NCBI GenBank assembly: GCA_022419385.1 | Contig: JAJUBI010000004.1 | Coordinates: forward strand, 2,213,286 to 2,277,285 | Direction of reading: 5' to 3' | Source of the DNA: Paraconiothyrium sp. Pb-2020 | Taxonomy: Eukaryota; Ascomycota; Dothideomycetes; Pleosporales; Didymosphaeriaceae | Length of the DNA: 64,000 nucleotides | Part shown: positions 23,360-35,070 of the stretch, piece after piece | Numbering within the stretch: the first letter of the stretch is position 1 | Layout: each line of letters starts with the position of its first letter | Made by a program: the position numbers and the translations under genes | Notes under the pieces: generated by a model | Seen by the model: the letters and a program-made list of their open reading frames with translations, nothing else | Database searches by the model: none | What the model was told of the DNA's origin: nothing

Positions 23360-24692
23360 CTACACCGCGCTCGAAGTCACGACAATCTCATCCGTCCTCC
23401 TAATTCCGGCCCCATCCTCTCCGTCATAACCCTGAATCGGTAACTTCGTTTCCCTGAGTATACTCTCCTCACTCACATTATCGCTCCCCATCCTAACCTT
23501 TGTCGTAACGCCCACTCCAACCCCCATACCCCCTGCCGAGGTGCTCGCATACCCTCTGCTACTCATACCACTCGCAGCGTCCTTCCTACTCTGCGGATAC
23601 CCATTCTCCGCATACTCCTTAAGAGGGTAGGAATGGCTCGCCCGGCCACTGGAGCCAAGTCCGTACTTGGAGCCGTGTACGATGCGGACGTAAAGCGGCC
23701 GCAGGATCGGAATGCATGCACAGATTATGGAGGTGAAGACCTCGGTGGAGGACCAGAGAAGCATGGGGACGGTGTCGTAGACGTATTCGTTCAAGGAGGA
23801 GAGTGATTGGAGCTCGTAGGTGCGGACGATGGAGCAGATGCCTGCGCTGTAAGGGGGTTAGGACTGGCGTGGATGCGAAGGGGTGATGGAGGGTAGGGTG
23901 GGAAACCAGAAGAGATAGGCGAGGACGGGGATGCGAACTTACAACACACCGAGGGAGAGCCCACAGGCGACGGTCAGTTTTTCTTTACGCTTCATGTTGA
24001 GGCCCATGATGATGTGCCAGGGGAGGATGGCGAGGATGAAGTCCATAGCGGCGGACCAAGCTTTAATTCTGTTAGTTGTGATTATGGCTGGAGAACAAGT
24101 TCAGACTTACCGCCCATACTCAACCCGACTTGTGTGAAATTGAGCCAACAGACACCACCCTCTATCGTGGGATCCCACAGGAAGGCCGCGGGTCTGCATT
24201 GGAGGAAAAGCAATGTCGTCGTAATGGTACATAGAATCGTAGTGCTCACGATGCAGAACCATAGCAGCGCCTTGTGCCACTTCAAGATGACGATACGCAA
24301 GAGGAACACGGCGACGGATGATTTCGAAGCCGCGATGCCCATAATACAGACTCCCTGCCCGATGGCTTCCAACATGATCGCTTTGGAGTAGTTTGCTGGG
24401 TCGACGGCGGCTCGTTTCTTGCCGAGCCCGTACGTGACGCCTACCGTGACGCACCCCACATAGCCGATGAAGGTTATCTGGATTCACTCAGCTGTTGTCG
24501 CAAGCTAGCCATAAACGAGAGGGAAGAGTGTGAGTCGCTTACCAAGTTCACTATCATGAGAAGGTCATCCCATCCTGGGCTCTGAATGAGAAAGTAACGA
24601 GTATACAGTCTCATGCCGATGAAAACGATAGCGAGCACAACCTGAGTCCACATCACCCCATTGAGAACACTTGCAAAGTCTTCGATTGCCAT
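23360..24692 (-). CDS. Rhodopsin-domain seven-helix integral membrane protein (SAT4/PTH11-like)
   Basis: Four exons: 24692..24543, 24477..24111, 24060..23943, 23846..23360; introns 65, 50 and 96 bp, all GT-AG with matching phase; 373 aa. The first ATG is at 24692 (MAIEDF). Hydrophobic helices include WTQVVLAIVFIGMRLYTRY, ITFIGYVGCVTVGVTYGLG, ALLWFCIVSTTILCTITTTL and DFILAILPWHIIMGL. The motifs SPGWDDLLM and LQCRPAAFLWDP with a following Cys, and AGICSIVRTYEL are hallmarks of the large fungal rhodopsin-domain family. There is no Cys-rich CFEM domain before the helices. The C-terminal tail (about 110 aa) is cytosolic, Ser/Gly-rich. These proteins are often called PTH11-like receptors; ligand and function here are unknown. 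Confidence 0.85.
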
Positions 24693-26818
24693 ACTGAACA
24701 CAGTAGACTTCTGTATGCTTCCGGAGCGCTCGGAGTTGTGTGGGCTATGCCGTTTAGCAGACGGCCAGATTCAACGAAAGAAGGCTATCTGGTGAGCCCA
24801 GAGCTTTGAAGGCTCTCACTAGATCTCGTGCGCGATGCTGTGCATGCAGAGGTCGTCAAGGGCCCAACGAAGGAGTGTGGCGTTACAGACAAATGAAGAT
24901 CTTTAAGCCCCTAAAACCGCAACAGATCATTGCAGAAAAGAAGAGTGGCCCTCCAACCAGGTCGAGATTCGGAGTCCTACGGGTATTAAGGCATGCACGC
25001 TGGTGCCTTGGTCATTTTGTCAGTTCAAAGCCTGGGACGAATCATCTAGTCGGGAAGGTTTGTCGCAGCGATCTCCCGGTATCGTTAGTACGAGGCTGAT
25101 CAAGTTCAGCACCGTTTGCAATGCAAAGAGAACGAGACGTGGAAAGTAACTGAGAAAGGAAAACACGACTCGCGGGCGGGCCGATAGGATGTTATCCGTC
25201 TGTTTCGATGCTAGGGAATGAGATACCCCGGCTTGAAGGAAGACGTTGTGCCCAAAAGGTACGTTCGTACATACAGATCGGCCGGTTGCGACGGTGCGTC
25301 CCTGTCTAATGCTTCACTTTGAGGGGTCCCCCGTTCACAACCCAAACGGATGGGATCAGGCATCCTCGGTAACGAGCAAGGCTGGGGGCATCCATCTCTG
25401 AGACATGAAAGCAGTCGGAAGCTGCCATGAGGGAACGTGCTGACCGGTGCGCATGATGAACAATTGCCTACATCCCTCCACCAGGCTGATAATCCAAAGG
25501 AGATTTACCGTGTACAGCCCGTTGAGATACGATCATTGGGCAGCTGCAATGTCTTCAAGTGTGAGGGCCAGATGCGTGTATCCTGCACGGGAAAGCACAT
25601 GGTGTCTGTTTCGATCCAGCCTGGTTCTCGTACCCTGTTCGAAAGGACTTGGCTGGCCACGCGGAACGTGAACACAAGCCAAGCTGCCATTGGTGCGAAA
25701 AAAACCCAGTGCAACCAGGGTGAATAGATCTTCCTGCTACAAGTCTCCCGGCGCTGTGTCGCATCTAAGCGTTGCATAGTGCCAGGTCGCTGCCACGATA
25801 CTGAGGTTTGCTGCGAAAGGCGAATCCGGCACGGGAAGAGACGACGTCTGCACATAGATCTGCGCCGTTGGCCACGAAATTAGCAACGCAACGGGCCGAT
25901 GCGATAGTGTCCGCATGTGGGAATGCGGCGTGGACTTTGGCTCAGGGAAAGACGATCTTGATTGGTACGCACCCAAGCGACCCAATGGTGGCGCAACGCA
26001 TGCGAACCCGCATACGCACTCCCTGCTGGTTCAAGAGAATCCATCAACGAGCAGGATGAATCGCGTACATGCATGGCGGCTGTTTGTCTCCTTCTGTACT
26101 TTTGTGGCACCTGTCACCCACACCCGTTCACCCCCGACATCCAAAATGGTCCCTCCAGTGTCCTATATGCATCAGTGCGGTCGTGCAGAAGCTTGCGAAT
26201 ACGTCGATGCTCTGAGCAATAGCTGCCCTCTCGCGTGGCCCTCTTGTTCCGCAGCTGTAGGTTTAAATTGGGCGATGCAGCTTCCCGATGTCAAGACCGC
26301 ATCCCTGGACGTTTGAAGTCTGCAACCTCAGGATCCTTCCTCCCCACCCCCACACTTACGCCCCAGACGACCCCTTAACGGTGAGAGACCGGCTCGCTGA
26401 GTGGCCGAGCACCATGGCGAGACATATTACAGTTTGGGTAGAAATCGTCACCATGATGGTGTTCGGCACAAGTATTCGGGCCTTCGGGAGCTCAAGCCTT
26501 GCTGAGCAGACCGAATCATGTCTAAGCATGAGTAGTACTAACGCCTGCCTCATGTCCTTCAGCAGCTTGCCGAGCGCCCAGGGTAAATCTAAACGTCGTT
26601 CAGTAGTGCCTAGCTCCATACGAGGGTCAGGAACCTGCAGATACCCACGCAGAAGGTGACATATGCAGCCAGAGTCGTGGTTGCCCACTTTATATGCCTG
26701 TCCTTCCACGTTTTCTGTTGTTTTCCTCTGGTTGTTCCTAGTTCGAGTGCTCATCTTTACAGACTCGTCACACGCACTCTTGCCTCTATTGGTGTTCCAC
26801 AACTGTGTCACGATCAAT
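24693..26818. other. Intergenic region between divergent genes
   Basis: 2.1 kb between the rhodopsin-domain gene (-) and the P450 gene (+). Scattered short frames only. One minus-strand frame at 25505-25855 contains a hydrophobic stretch (HWVFFAPMAAWLVFTFRVA), but it lacks a convincing start, splice partner or family match, so no gene is called. Confidence 0.4.
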
Positions 26819-28483
26819 ATGGCGCTGGCATCGGTGCTTCTCCAGATCGGCACGCTTGGACTTGTCGTGGTCATCACCCAATGCATTCTCGCATACTTGC
26901 GGTCGCCTCTGAAGAAGATCCCTGGACCTTTCCTGGCCAAGTTCTCGGATCTCTGGCGTCTTTTGAATGCCTATGAGAAAAAGCACATCACAACGCAGCT
27001 GCAGCTCCATGAGAAGTACGGCGACTACGTCCAGCTGGGCCCCAATGTTGTCAGCGTTGCAGATCCAAGTCTGGTCAAGACTATCTACTCCACCAGGGGA
27101 ACTTTCTTGAAGGTCCGTACCTTTCATTCACACGAATTATAGTCGCTCACAACAGTAGAGTGACTTCTATGCCATCAATGATGCTATGCAAGATGGCAAG
27201 ATCATTCAGAACATTTTCGGTACCCGAAGCAATGAATTCCATTCCAAATACATTCGCCCCGTTCAGAAATTGTACACCTTCCAGAGCGTAAAAGAATACG
27301 AACCAGTCATGGCTCAGTCTCTTACCACCTTCTTTCAAGAGCTCGAGTCGCGCTTCGTAGACGGCGCGAACCAAGGCAAGACGTGCGATATCGCGGACTG
27401 GATATCGTATCTCACTTGGGATATACTTGGTGAAATGACGTTCAGTAAACCCTTCGGCTTCATGGAGCAAGCCACCGACGTTGGCGGCATGCTTGAAACC
27501 GCCGAGAAGAACATGGACTATCAGTCAGTGGTATATATTTCCTTTCTCACCCTTCAAAATTGCTCCTGACGACGTCTCCAGATTGGACAAATGCCCTTCC
27601 TCGATAAATGGCTCGCCAAAAATCCTCGCCTCGCCTCGAAATTCCCCGCTTTCGCCGCCACTGCCGGCTTCTGCGTCGAGCGCTTCATGGAGCGCATGCA
27701 GAAGCTTGATCAATTCGAGGGAAAATCAGACTTCATGAACCACTTCCTGCGCGCCAAAGAGGAGCACCCCACCGTCGTTACGGACAACGAAGTCATCGCC
27801 TACATGATCATCAACGTGCTCGGCGGCGCCGACACGACCTCGATCACGACTAAAGCTGTAGTCTACCACGTGCTCAAGAACCCTGCTGTGCAGGCGCGTC
27901 TCGTTGAAGAGCTGAGGGCTGCGAAATTGAGCCACCCTGCACCTTACTCGTCGCTTGAACACCTCCCGTACCTGGATGCTTGCATCAAGGAAGGTCTCCG
28001 CATCCATCCCGTCGTCGGACACATCATGGAGCGCGTAGTCCCGTCAACAGGCCTCGCGCTCGCGAACGGCATCACGCTGCCTCCAGGCACCGTCGTCGGC
28101 GTAAACCCCTGGGTCATGCACCGCAGAGCCGATGTCTACGGCGAGCGGCCCAATGAGTTTCTGCCCGAGCGTTGGCTACAGAGCAAGTCTGAAAGCAACG
28201 CGGAGTTCGAGGAAAGAATGAAGAGGATGGGCGACGCAGATCTGAGCTTTGGGAAGGGGAATAGGGTGTGTCTGGGACGGCCGCTGGCGCTTGTCGAGAT
28301 GGCGAAGATTGTGGGGACGTTGTTCGCTAAGTATGAGGTAAGTACAGCATGTATACGAGGTTGCGTGAACGGTACTGATCTCACGTGCAGATTGAGCTTG
28401 AGGATCCGAGTGCAGAGTGGGAGGTGCATCCGCAATGGTTTGTCTGGCCGCATAAGATCAGAGTGAAGATGACGAGATACTGA
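26819..28483 (+). CDS. Cytochrome P450, pisatin-demethylase-like
   Basis: Four exons: 26819..27112, 27159..27530, 27582..28337, 28391..28483; introns 46, 51 and 53 bp, all phase 0; 504 aa. MALASVLLQIGTLGLVVVIT is the N-terminal membrane anchor, followed by the proline hinge KKIPGPFLAKFSDLWRL. Other signatures are the C-helix region, WDILGEMTFSKPFGF, I-helix GGADTTS, ExxR in KEGLRIHPV, and the haem loop FGKGNRVCLGRP with the thiolate Cys. The overall pattern (YGDYVQLGPNVVSVADP, SDFYAI, DILGEMTFSKPFGFM) is that of the pisatin demethylase-like group. Pisatin demethylase detoxifies a plant phytoalexin; most relatives have unknown substrates, so that activity is not claimed. No cluster genes are adjacent. 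Confidence 0.88.
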
Positions 28484-28879
28484 GCTTCTCATCAATTGAG
28501 ATTACGCTTGCGTGAGCTAATCTATTATCACTGGTGTCATCAAATCCGCAGTACCCCTCATATTCCCCTTCGAAGTATAGATACTTGTTGCGAGTACTCG
28601 CCTTTTCAATAATCACGGGCCAACCGGGGACTTCACCAGTCAGTTGAGCTGTCTGCTTTTTCGGTACCTGAACGACTTGATCAGGGACGTCCTTAGCGTA
28701 GACTCAACTTGGTGCTCATTGGTTGTAACAATACTACCACGTAGTCGAAAACCAAAGGAAGTGAATTCAGATCTTGTCATTTTGACCAAGAGAGGGGAGT
28801 ACAATACATTTAAATCCTTTCCCAGGCTCAGTGCCCATTCTTACATTCTTCCCATTCTGTTATCTCCGTAATATATCTT
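28484..28879. other. Intergenic region between convergent genes
   Basis: About 400 bp separating the P450 and the Bax-inhibitor-like gene, with no coding signal or repeat seen. Confidence 0.4.
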
Positions 28880-29961
28880 CTACTTCCTCCTTCCCTGCTG
28901 CATAGCTAGAATTTGCACCATCCGAATGAAAATGTTCAAAAAGTCTAGCTCCAGCGAAATCGACTCATTAACCGCGTCTTTAGGCATGAGCCCCCGCTCA
29001 GCCAGTCTAGCATGATGCAGCACCTTCTGCACATCATACAGCGTGAAGCCACCAAATACTGCCAGACCCCCATACAGCCAGATGTTCTCAGTCCACATAA
29101 GCGTTCGTGCGGCGGTGGCAGGGATGACCATGGGAGCGAGACCGGACAGGGCGACGATAGCGACACCAGCAAGTAGCGGGCCGCCGAGGTAGAGGTACTT
29201 CTCCTGCTTTGCAGTGGCGCCGACGAAGGCGATGGAACCCATCATGCCGGCGGTGTACAGGCCGGCGCGGGCGAGAATGGCGGGGTGCATGAAGAAGAGG
29301 GGGGATAGGAGGGCGGCTTGGCAGAGGTTGAAGGCCGTCCAAAGGCCGTATTTTTGTACGTAGCTGTTGGTACTGTTAGTGTCCTCCTATCGAGACGATT
29401 GATGGGGCCTTGCAATACTCACTTGTCCGGATGCGTAGCGCGAGTGCCGTACATGGTACCAATACTACCAACGAGACCAACACCAAGGACCAGCCACGGA
29501 TTCGCAGCCATCAGCCGAAAGCTCCATCCGTTCATGTGCAGTGCGCGCGCCGCGACACCGATAATGCCAATGCCAAGTCCAGTGTGCATGAAAGTATCGT
29601 TCAGATAGCGTCTCTCGAAGTCGGGCATGCCGCCATCCTCACGGGTTTCCCGGTTGAAGATGAAGTTGATACCAAGAAGAGTGGCGCCGAAGATACCAGC
29701 GCCATAGATGAGGCGTTGTCTCAGGTCACCCTGAGCAACGGGATTGTAGGCGGTCTGCTGGTACGAGCGACGGAAGCTGGTGCGGAAGCGGAGGATATTG
29801 CGCGTGGAGGAGATCGAAGGCGTCTTGGGAGTGAAGAAGTTAGGATGCTGCTTCAGCGGCGCATTGTGGAATCCGCGCGCGAGAACTGGTTGCGGTTGCT
29901 TGGGTACTGCTTGTCGCAGAGTCACCGCGATGGCGAACGGCCGTCGTAGGATGAAGGCCAT
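28880..29961 (-). CDS. Mitochondrial Bax-inhibitor-1 family protein (GHITM/TMBIM5-like)
   Basis: Two exons, 29961..29423 and 29363..28880 (59-bp intron, phase 2), 340 aa. The first 60 residues are basic, hydroxylated and free of acidic residues (MAFILRRPFAIAVTLRQ, STRNILRFRTSFRRSYQ), a typical mitochondrial presequence. About seven hydrophobic helices follow, including IYGAGIFGATLLGINFIF, GLGIGIIGVAARALHM, NPWLVLGVGLVGSIG and IWLYGGLAVFGGFTLYDVQ. The end ELDFLNIFIRMVQILA is the Bax-inhibitor-1 family signature. With a presequence, it fits the inner-membrane member GHITM/TMBIM5/MICS1, linked in animals to cristae shape and ion exchange. Function in fungi is inferred. Confidence 0.85.
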
Positions 29962-30319
29962 GGTGTGTATATCTCACGAACAGCGACGATGGGGAGGCGA
30001 CGAGTGGATGAAATGATGGCAAGCAAAGGATGACGTCCCTGTGAGTGGCTGCCGCGGCTTAGCCGGCGGAATGCGCGAGAACCACCACGACCTGCCCACC
30101 GGGCGAAATCATCTCGCACATCACCTTATCACCGAAAGCTATCGCAGTGATTCCTAAACGTTTTTCTCATTCACGCTCCAGTCCACTGCTATTACCGCAG
30201 GCCGTGGCATTGGGCGGCTGCCACTGAGCCCGCAAATCATTACGGTTGCGGACTTCGACAAGTGACTACGAAGTATCACCCTCCTACATTTCAGCTCTAG
30301 TCACAAAGTCAATGGAAGC
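29962..30319. other. Intergenic region, promoter of the Bax-inhibitor-like gene
   Basis: 358 bp between two minus-strand genes. No coding frame and no notable repeat. Confidence 0.4.
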
Positions 30320-31372
30320 TCACGCCTTCGGGTAATAGCTCCGAATGCACTCCCTCACAGATTGGTCGAATGGCACCCAGTCCGATTGTCCCATCCTCTT
30401 CAAGTAGCTCTCCGCCTTGTCCTTTGCTAGCACCTTCGTTATATCATTGCCCTGGTCCGCTAACCGGATCGTCGTCCTCGTTCCCATCTCTTTCTCAAGC
30501 ACATCTGCAACCCCAATCCACGTATACGGGCCCGCCCATCCAAATATGCGCCGGTCCTCCACACCATCGAGCACAGCCCCCGCAACATGTAGACGCGCCT
30601 GATCGCGCACGTCGACATACCATTGCGGCTCAATGACATCGAATAGCTCCTGGTTCTTGCACTCATGCAGCGAGCGAATAAAGCCCGCAGTTGAAGGGTA
30701 CTGCTGTTCAAAAGGCGCAATGACTGGCCCCATGCAGGTGGCAGGAATAACAGTGTTCAGCACAAACCCGCAGTCTGGGTTCTCCCTTACGTACTTCCAG
30801 CAAGCCTGCTCTCCAGCAATTTTACTCTGCACGTATCCCATGAGCGGCCAGAAGTCCTTTGGCGTATCGGGGTTCGACAGCGCCTTCGCGATCGACTCGT
30901 CGTACTGATCTTCAGCGATATTTTGAAAGACATTCGGAACCGGATACTTGCCAGCCCAGCTCGAACCCGTCAAAACGAATCTCCGAACATTCTCTCCATT
31001 CTTGTTCGCCTCATGGACGGCTTCCAAAGCGATCATGTTCAGCTTAACCGTATTACCGACCATATCTGGGTCAGACATGTTTGTGAAACCGGGCGTGTGG
31101 ATCATGGCCGATACGCCTTTTAGCGTTGCATCGTAACATCCTGGCTGGCTGAGGTCGGAGACCTCGACGACTTCGAGTTGGGCATTGGGATGACGATTTG
31201 AAAAGTCTCGTTTCATCCAGGCGCTTCGTTCGAGGGAGCGCACGGTGGTGCGCACAGAGTAGCCGTATGCGAGACATTGATCGACGATATGGGACCCGAG
31301 ATAGCCGTTTCCTGCTGTAACGAGAATGAGAGTGCCGGGTGGGAGGAGTGGATTGTCGACTGGAGGAGCCAT
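30320..31372 (-). CDS. Extended SDR (NAD(P)-dependent epimerase/dehydratase-type, ketone/aldehyde reductase-like)
   Basis: Single exon, 350 aa from MAPPVDNPLLPPG; an upstream in-frame ATG at 31432 would add 20 residues but lies outside the conserved part. The N-terminal Rossmann strand reads LILVTAGNGYLGSHIVDQCL, followed by VRTTVRSLER, SAMIHTPGF, the catalytic Ser region RFVLTGSSWA and Tyr-x3-Lys in MGYVQSKIAGEQA. This is the arrangement of fungal Gre2-like aldehyde and ketone reductases and dihydroflavonol-reductase-like SDRs. The glycine motif is unusual (TAGNGYLG instead of TGxxGxxG). Substrate is not predictable. It is transcribed away from a 1.5-kb gap. Confidence 0.85.
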   Translation of the reverse strand: MAPPVDNPLLPPGTLILVTAGNGYLGSHIVDQCLAYGYSVRTTVRSLERSAWMKRDFSNRHPNAQLEVVEVSDLSQPGCYDATLKGVSAMIHTPGFTNMSDPDMVGNTVKLNMIALEAVHEANKNGENVRRFVLTGSSWAGKYPVPNVFQNIAEDQYDESIAKALSNPDTPKDFWPLMGYVQSKIAGEQACWKYVRENPDCGFVLNTVIPATCMGPVIAPFEQQYPSTAGFIRSLHECKNQELFDVIEPQWYVDVRDQARLHVAGAVLDGVEDRRIFGWAGPYTWIGVADVLEKEMGTRTTIRLADQGNDITKVLAKDKAESYLKRMGQSDWVPFDQSVRECIRSYYPKA

Positions 31373-32912
31373 GTCAAGTTTGGTACTGGGGAACTTCAAC
31401 AACTCCTTAGTTCTTGTGCTATAATGGCGCATTTGTCTTGCAACAACTCACGCTAGAAGCGCTTACGGAGAAGTCTGCCCAGGTCGATTGTTGTCTTTTC
31501 AACTACTTTCCAAGAAGCAATGCTCGAAGCGATCCCGCAGACGATTTGAGACGGGAGGTTCATAGCTCTGGCATCCCTTGCTGCCTGTCAGCCTTATACC
31601 CTCCCACTCCTCACAATTTAGTTCGGAGAGCGAGGGACCGACCATGACGGCCCCTCTCCCCGCCATGTGGACCATGTTGCATCAGGCCCATACACGTTAT
31701 CGGGCGTACATTGGTGCTGACTAGGCCCGCCAGATTCACATTGACTAGCGTACGCAGCTGGTTATCTAGGGTTATTAGAGTCGCAATAGGCTTGTTCTGG
31801 CATGCACTCTGGCTTCTGGATCTGATGGCGCTGCAGTCAGCGGGGCGGGGCTTCCGTGATTTGCAAATTGTCAATTGCGACGTGTGCAAGGCGTTGTGTT
31901 TAAACTTGAATTTCAGTTGCGCCGCTGGCGGATACCGTCCGATGACCGTACGAGTGAAACCGTAAAGCGGCTCATGTGCCGTAACAAGCGAAGAAACCGT
32001 ATTCGGTGTTGGCGACTGCGGTATCAATGTCTCGGTGCCCGTGCGGCGCCTGCGTTGGATTGGTGTAACGAGGGTGCGTGTTGGCGGCTGTGGTATATAA
32101 TGGACGGTTGCAAATGCGTTCCTGGCTATGCGCGAATAGAAGAGGTCCAGCTAAGGTATTAGTATTGCGGGTCTTCGACTAACTTCTGCCACATGCACAT
32201 CCTCGGGCCAAGCAAAGGCGAGACGACGGGTCGGTAGGTTGTGAGATACGAGCTGCGACAATTGTCCACGGGTAGCAGTAACACACTTGACCAGGGAGAC
32301 ATGCGCTCGATAACCCATCTACGCTGTAGGCAGGTAGGAAGGCACGCCAGTCTCCGAGAGATGCGATAGGGGATTTCTGTAAGGAGCAGTGCCGTGCCAA
32401 CAAGGGTTGCGGCCGACCTTGTGTATTGCACCTGCAATAATCTCCATTCACTTGGAGACGAACTACGGACCTTTCAGGAGAGGCGATAGCCCTGTACGTC
32501 CGTCGAAGACTATCTTGCTGCTTCGAACTATTACGTCCGAAGTCAGCACCAACTGGTACATATACGAGCATCTCATGGAAAATGTGCGGCCACAGGCAGT
32601 TCACCATGCAGACTGAAGCCGCACACTAGCAAGATGACGCCACCTGACTATCAGTCATTGGCTGGAAAGTGCTCTCGCGTTCGCGAGCCCCTCTGCCCAC
32701 AACACCACACGCGCAGTTGCAGATCTCGCGGGGGCCGTGCAGCGCTGGTTGCCAGCGAGGCCTCAGATCTGGAACTCGTGTATGTAGGATTGTAGTTGCG
32801 TTAGGACACCCCCGATACAGATCCCCCTTGTGCCGGCGCTGTGGGCGCTTGTCACACAACGACCCCGCAGCGAGAGAAAATTCGGAAGAACAAAGAACGG
32901 TCCGGGCCCGAC
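31373..32912. other. Intergenic region between divergent genes
   Basis: 1.5 kb between the SDR (-) and the F-box gene (+). It contains an imperfect direct repeat of about 22 bp (32005-32024 and 32076-32096, core TGTTGGCG-CTG-GGTAT) and a TATA-like TATATAA at 32095. The frame of the F-box gene is open for 24 codons upstream of its start but without conservation. Confidence 0.4.
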
Positions 32913-34418
32913 ATGAGTTTCCTGAGTCTACCACCGGAGATCATCGATGTCATTCTTGATCTTAGCCTTCCGGGTGGAATCGAAGGGCTCAGCCTAGTTT
33001 GCAAGGCAATATACGGACGCGCACACTCGCAGGTTCTCCGACACAATGCCCTCAAGCGACAGTGGGGGCGCGCCAGCAACTTTACAACTGGCCGTCTTGA
33101 CGATACGCTAGGCTTGCTGTACGGGATTGCGCTCAATCCGTTGGTGGCCGAATATATCGAGGTACTGGATCTGTGGGACGAGAGGGGCCTAGACAAAGAA
33201 GAAACCGAGCTGTTGGATTTTCGTAGCGATGACGACGCCATGGAAAGCGTCAAGGAATTTGTCACCTCTTTGCCTTTCCTAAAGGAAGCCGGTATCGATA
33301 CCGAGGAGTGGTGGAATCGAATGATGCAAGAGGAAAGATCACGTACTGACGAGGACAACACCGAAATCTCGTGCACCACAATTACCCTTCTCGGCGTCCT
33401 GCCCAATCTGAAGAGCATCCGTCTCGACCCTGGATGGCAGAACTTTTCCCCCGACGCCGAAGAGTATGCTCTGCCACTTTCTGGGCTCGCCTCCATCGTC
33501 AGTAGAGCTTCACAAGCCGAGGTTAGTCGCCAGCGACCTCTGAGTAAAGTTGAAACAATCCTACCCTTCATGCATACAGGCTATGAAGAGAAGGCGCCCT
33601 TGCAAAGCATACAGCCGTTCCTTGAATTGGGATCCATCACGGAACTCTACCTCGTCAGTGCCGTGGCGGTTGATGACGGGTATACTGGTTATCCATTTGT
33701 ATGGAACACGCCTACTCTTGCGCACCAATTGACTCGTATCGAGCTTGCGTCTTGCTGTATAGATGCCGAAGGTATCAGTGAGCTACTCCGCCACACACCC
33801 TCCCTCACAGTCTTCAACTACTCGCATGAAACGAAGTGGCACGGCTGCGAGCAAGATTGGAACGCGGGAGCCTTCGTCGAAGCAATCGCTCGACATTGCG
33901 GCAACACTATCACATCATTAGGCATCACTATTGATGAGCTCTACGGTGACATTATCAACGGCGTCTCCTCCCTCCTTTCATTTCACAACCTCCAGTACCT
34001 GGAAGTAGACGTACATATCTTTCGCGGACCGCCGCTTGAATCGGGCCAACAGCAAGGACATAATGCCTTGATACCTGAAGGCGATACCCCCTGGAACGAA
34101 GACGATATCCCTTGCATAGGTAGTATGCTGCCGGACAACATCGTCGAGGCGCAAATCAACACTGATTTTCCTGAACCGGACAACAAAGCGTTGCACAGCT
34201 TGCTAAAAAATCTGAGATCTCAACGCAAGGAGAGACTTCATAAGTTGGAAAGATGTATCATTCGGCAGTACACTGCGGAGAGTGCCAGAGTGGTCGCTGA
34301 GAATGCAGGTGCTACGCTGGAGACGTTCGATTTCGAGGTTGACGATCCGCGAGCGCGGACCATGATGCCGTCATGGAAAAGAGAGTTTGACCAACGTGTC
34401 AGCACTCTGCGATCGTGA
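32913..34418 (+). CDS. F-box protein with leucine-rich C-terminal region
   Basis: Single exon, 501 aa. The start MSFLSLPPEIIDVILDL opens the F-box (LPPEIIDVILDLSLPGGIEGLSLVCKAIY by pattern; residues about 5-45), which in SCF ubiquitin ligases binds Skp1. The rest is a long helical/leucine-rich region with spaced repeats of the type LTRIELASCCIDAEGISELL, HTPSLTVFNYS and NLQYLEVDVHIF, probably an irregular LRR substrate-recruiting domain. An acidic segment with TEEWWNRMM lies near residue 130. Filamentous fungi carry dozens of such F-box genes, most unstudied, so the target is unknown. The first ATG with the F-box immediately after it was preferred over the ATG at 32841. Confidence 0.78.
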   Translation: MSFLSLPPEIIDVILDLSLPGGIEGLSLVCKAIYGRAHSQVLRHNALKRQWGRASNFTTGRLDDTLGLLYGIALNPLVAEYIEVLDLWDERGLDKEETELLDFRSDDDAMESVKEFVTSLPFLKEAGIDTEEWWNRMMQEERSRTDEDNTEISCTTITLLGVLPNLKSIRLDPGWQNFSPDAEEYALPLSGLASIVSRASQAEVSRQRPLSKVETILPFMHTGYEEKAPLQSIQPFLELGSITELYLVSAVAVDDGYTGYPFVWNTPTLAHQLTRIELASCCIDAEGISELLRHTPSLTVFNYSHETKWHGCEQDWNAGAFVEAIARHCGNTITSLGITIDELYGDIINGVSSLLSFHNLQYLEVDVHIFRGPPLESGQQQGHNALIPEGDTPWNEDDIPCIGSMLPDNIVEAQINTDFPEPDNKALHSLLKNLRSQRKERLHKLERCIIRQYTAESARVVAENAGATLETFDFEVDDPRARTMMPSWKREFDQRVSTLRS

Positions 34419-34447
34419 GAGAGAAAGGGGGGGAGAGAGAGAGAAAG
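34418..34447. repeat. GA-rich simple sequence just after the F-box stop codon
   Basis: A purine-only tract of (GA)n interrupted by a G7 run begins at the F-box stop codon. It lies in the presumed 3' UTR and may be length-variable. Confidence 0.7.
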
Positions 34448-35070
34448 GAACAATGTTCCTGTGTCGCTTCGAGCCTTAAAGAGCTTAATATTGCGCTTCG
34501 TAGGTACAATCTGAATGATACCATCTATGCAAAGGATGTAGCACACTAAACATAGGACGATGATTAAGGTGTAGCTCCGATAGGATGGTTGTTAATTTGG
34601 TCCCGTCACGTTACCATAAGTAATCACGTCTTTGCTGCATCACGCAGTCTCTCCGCACATCCACTTTCTCGCCAGCATGGCATTCTTATCGTCATCAATT
34701 ACCAGATTGGCCGTGTCTGGAATCCGTATTCGGCACGTGGCCGCGTGTGATCGCGACTCGCGAAGCGCGTGCGAACTACCGTGATGGCCCAATGATGATG
34801 CAGCGCTAAGGGATCTTGATGGCTTGGTACCTGAAAATGAGATCCGACAGATCTACCTAAAGTAGTCCATGATGTCAATGCCGGAAAGTGCGATCTGTGC
34901 GCATCTCCAAGCACAGATCGTCTATCGCGAAAAAGTCTTGACGAAGCAGACGTTCTCTTCATAGCTAGACACTAGTGGCAGCGCGCAGATGCTTCCAGCT
35001 AGCATATGAATGCTACGAACCCAGCTGACATGGTGCAAGATTCCACCAATTCATCTTAACTATTGCTGCG
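34448..35070. promoter_or_regulatory. Intergenic region upstream of the kinase-like gene, with perfect inverted repeat
   Basis: About 620 bp. It contains a perfect 10-bp inverted repeat, CGATCTGTGC (34891-34900) and GCACAGATCG (34911-34920), with a 10-nt spacer, 150 bp upstream of the next start codon. No gene is seen. Confidence 0.5.

Noticed and set aside
25505..25855. Minus-strand frame with a hydrophobic helix in the 24.7-26.8 kb gap
   Set aside because: No credible start, no splice continuation and no recognised family.
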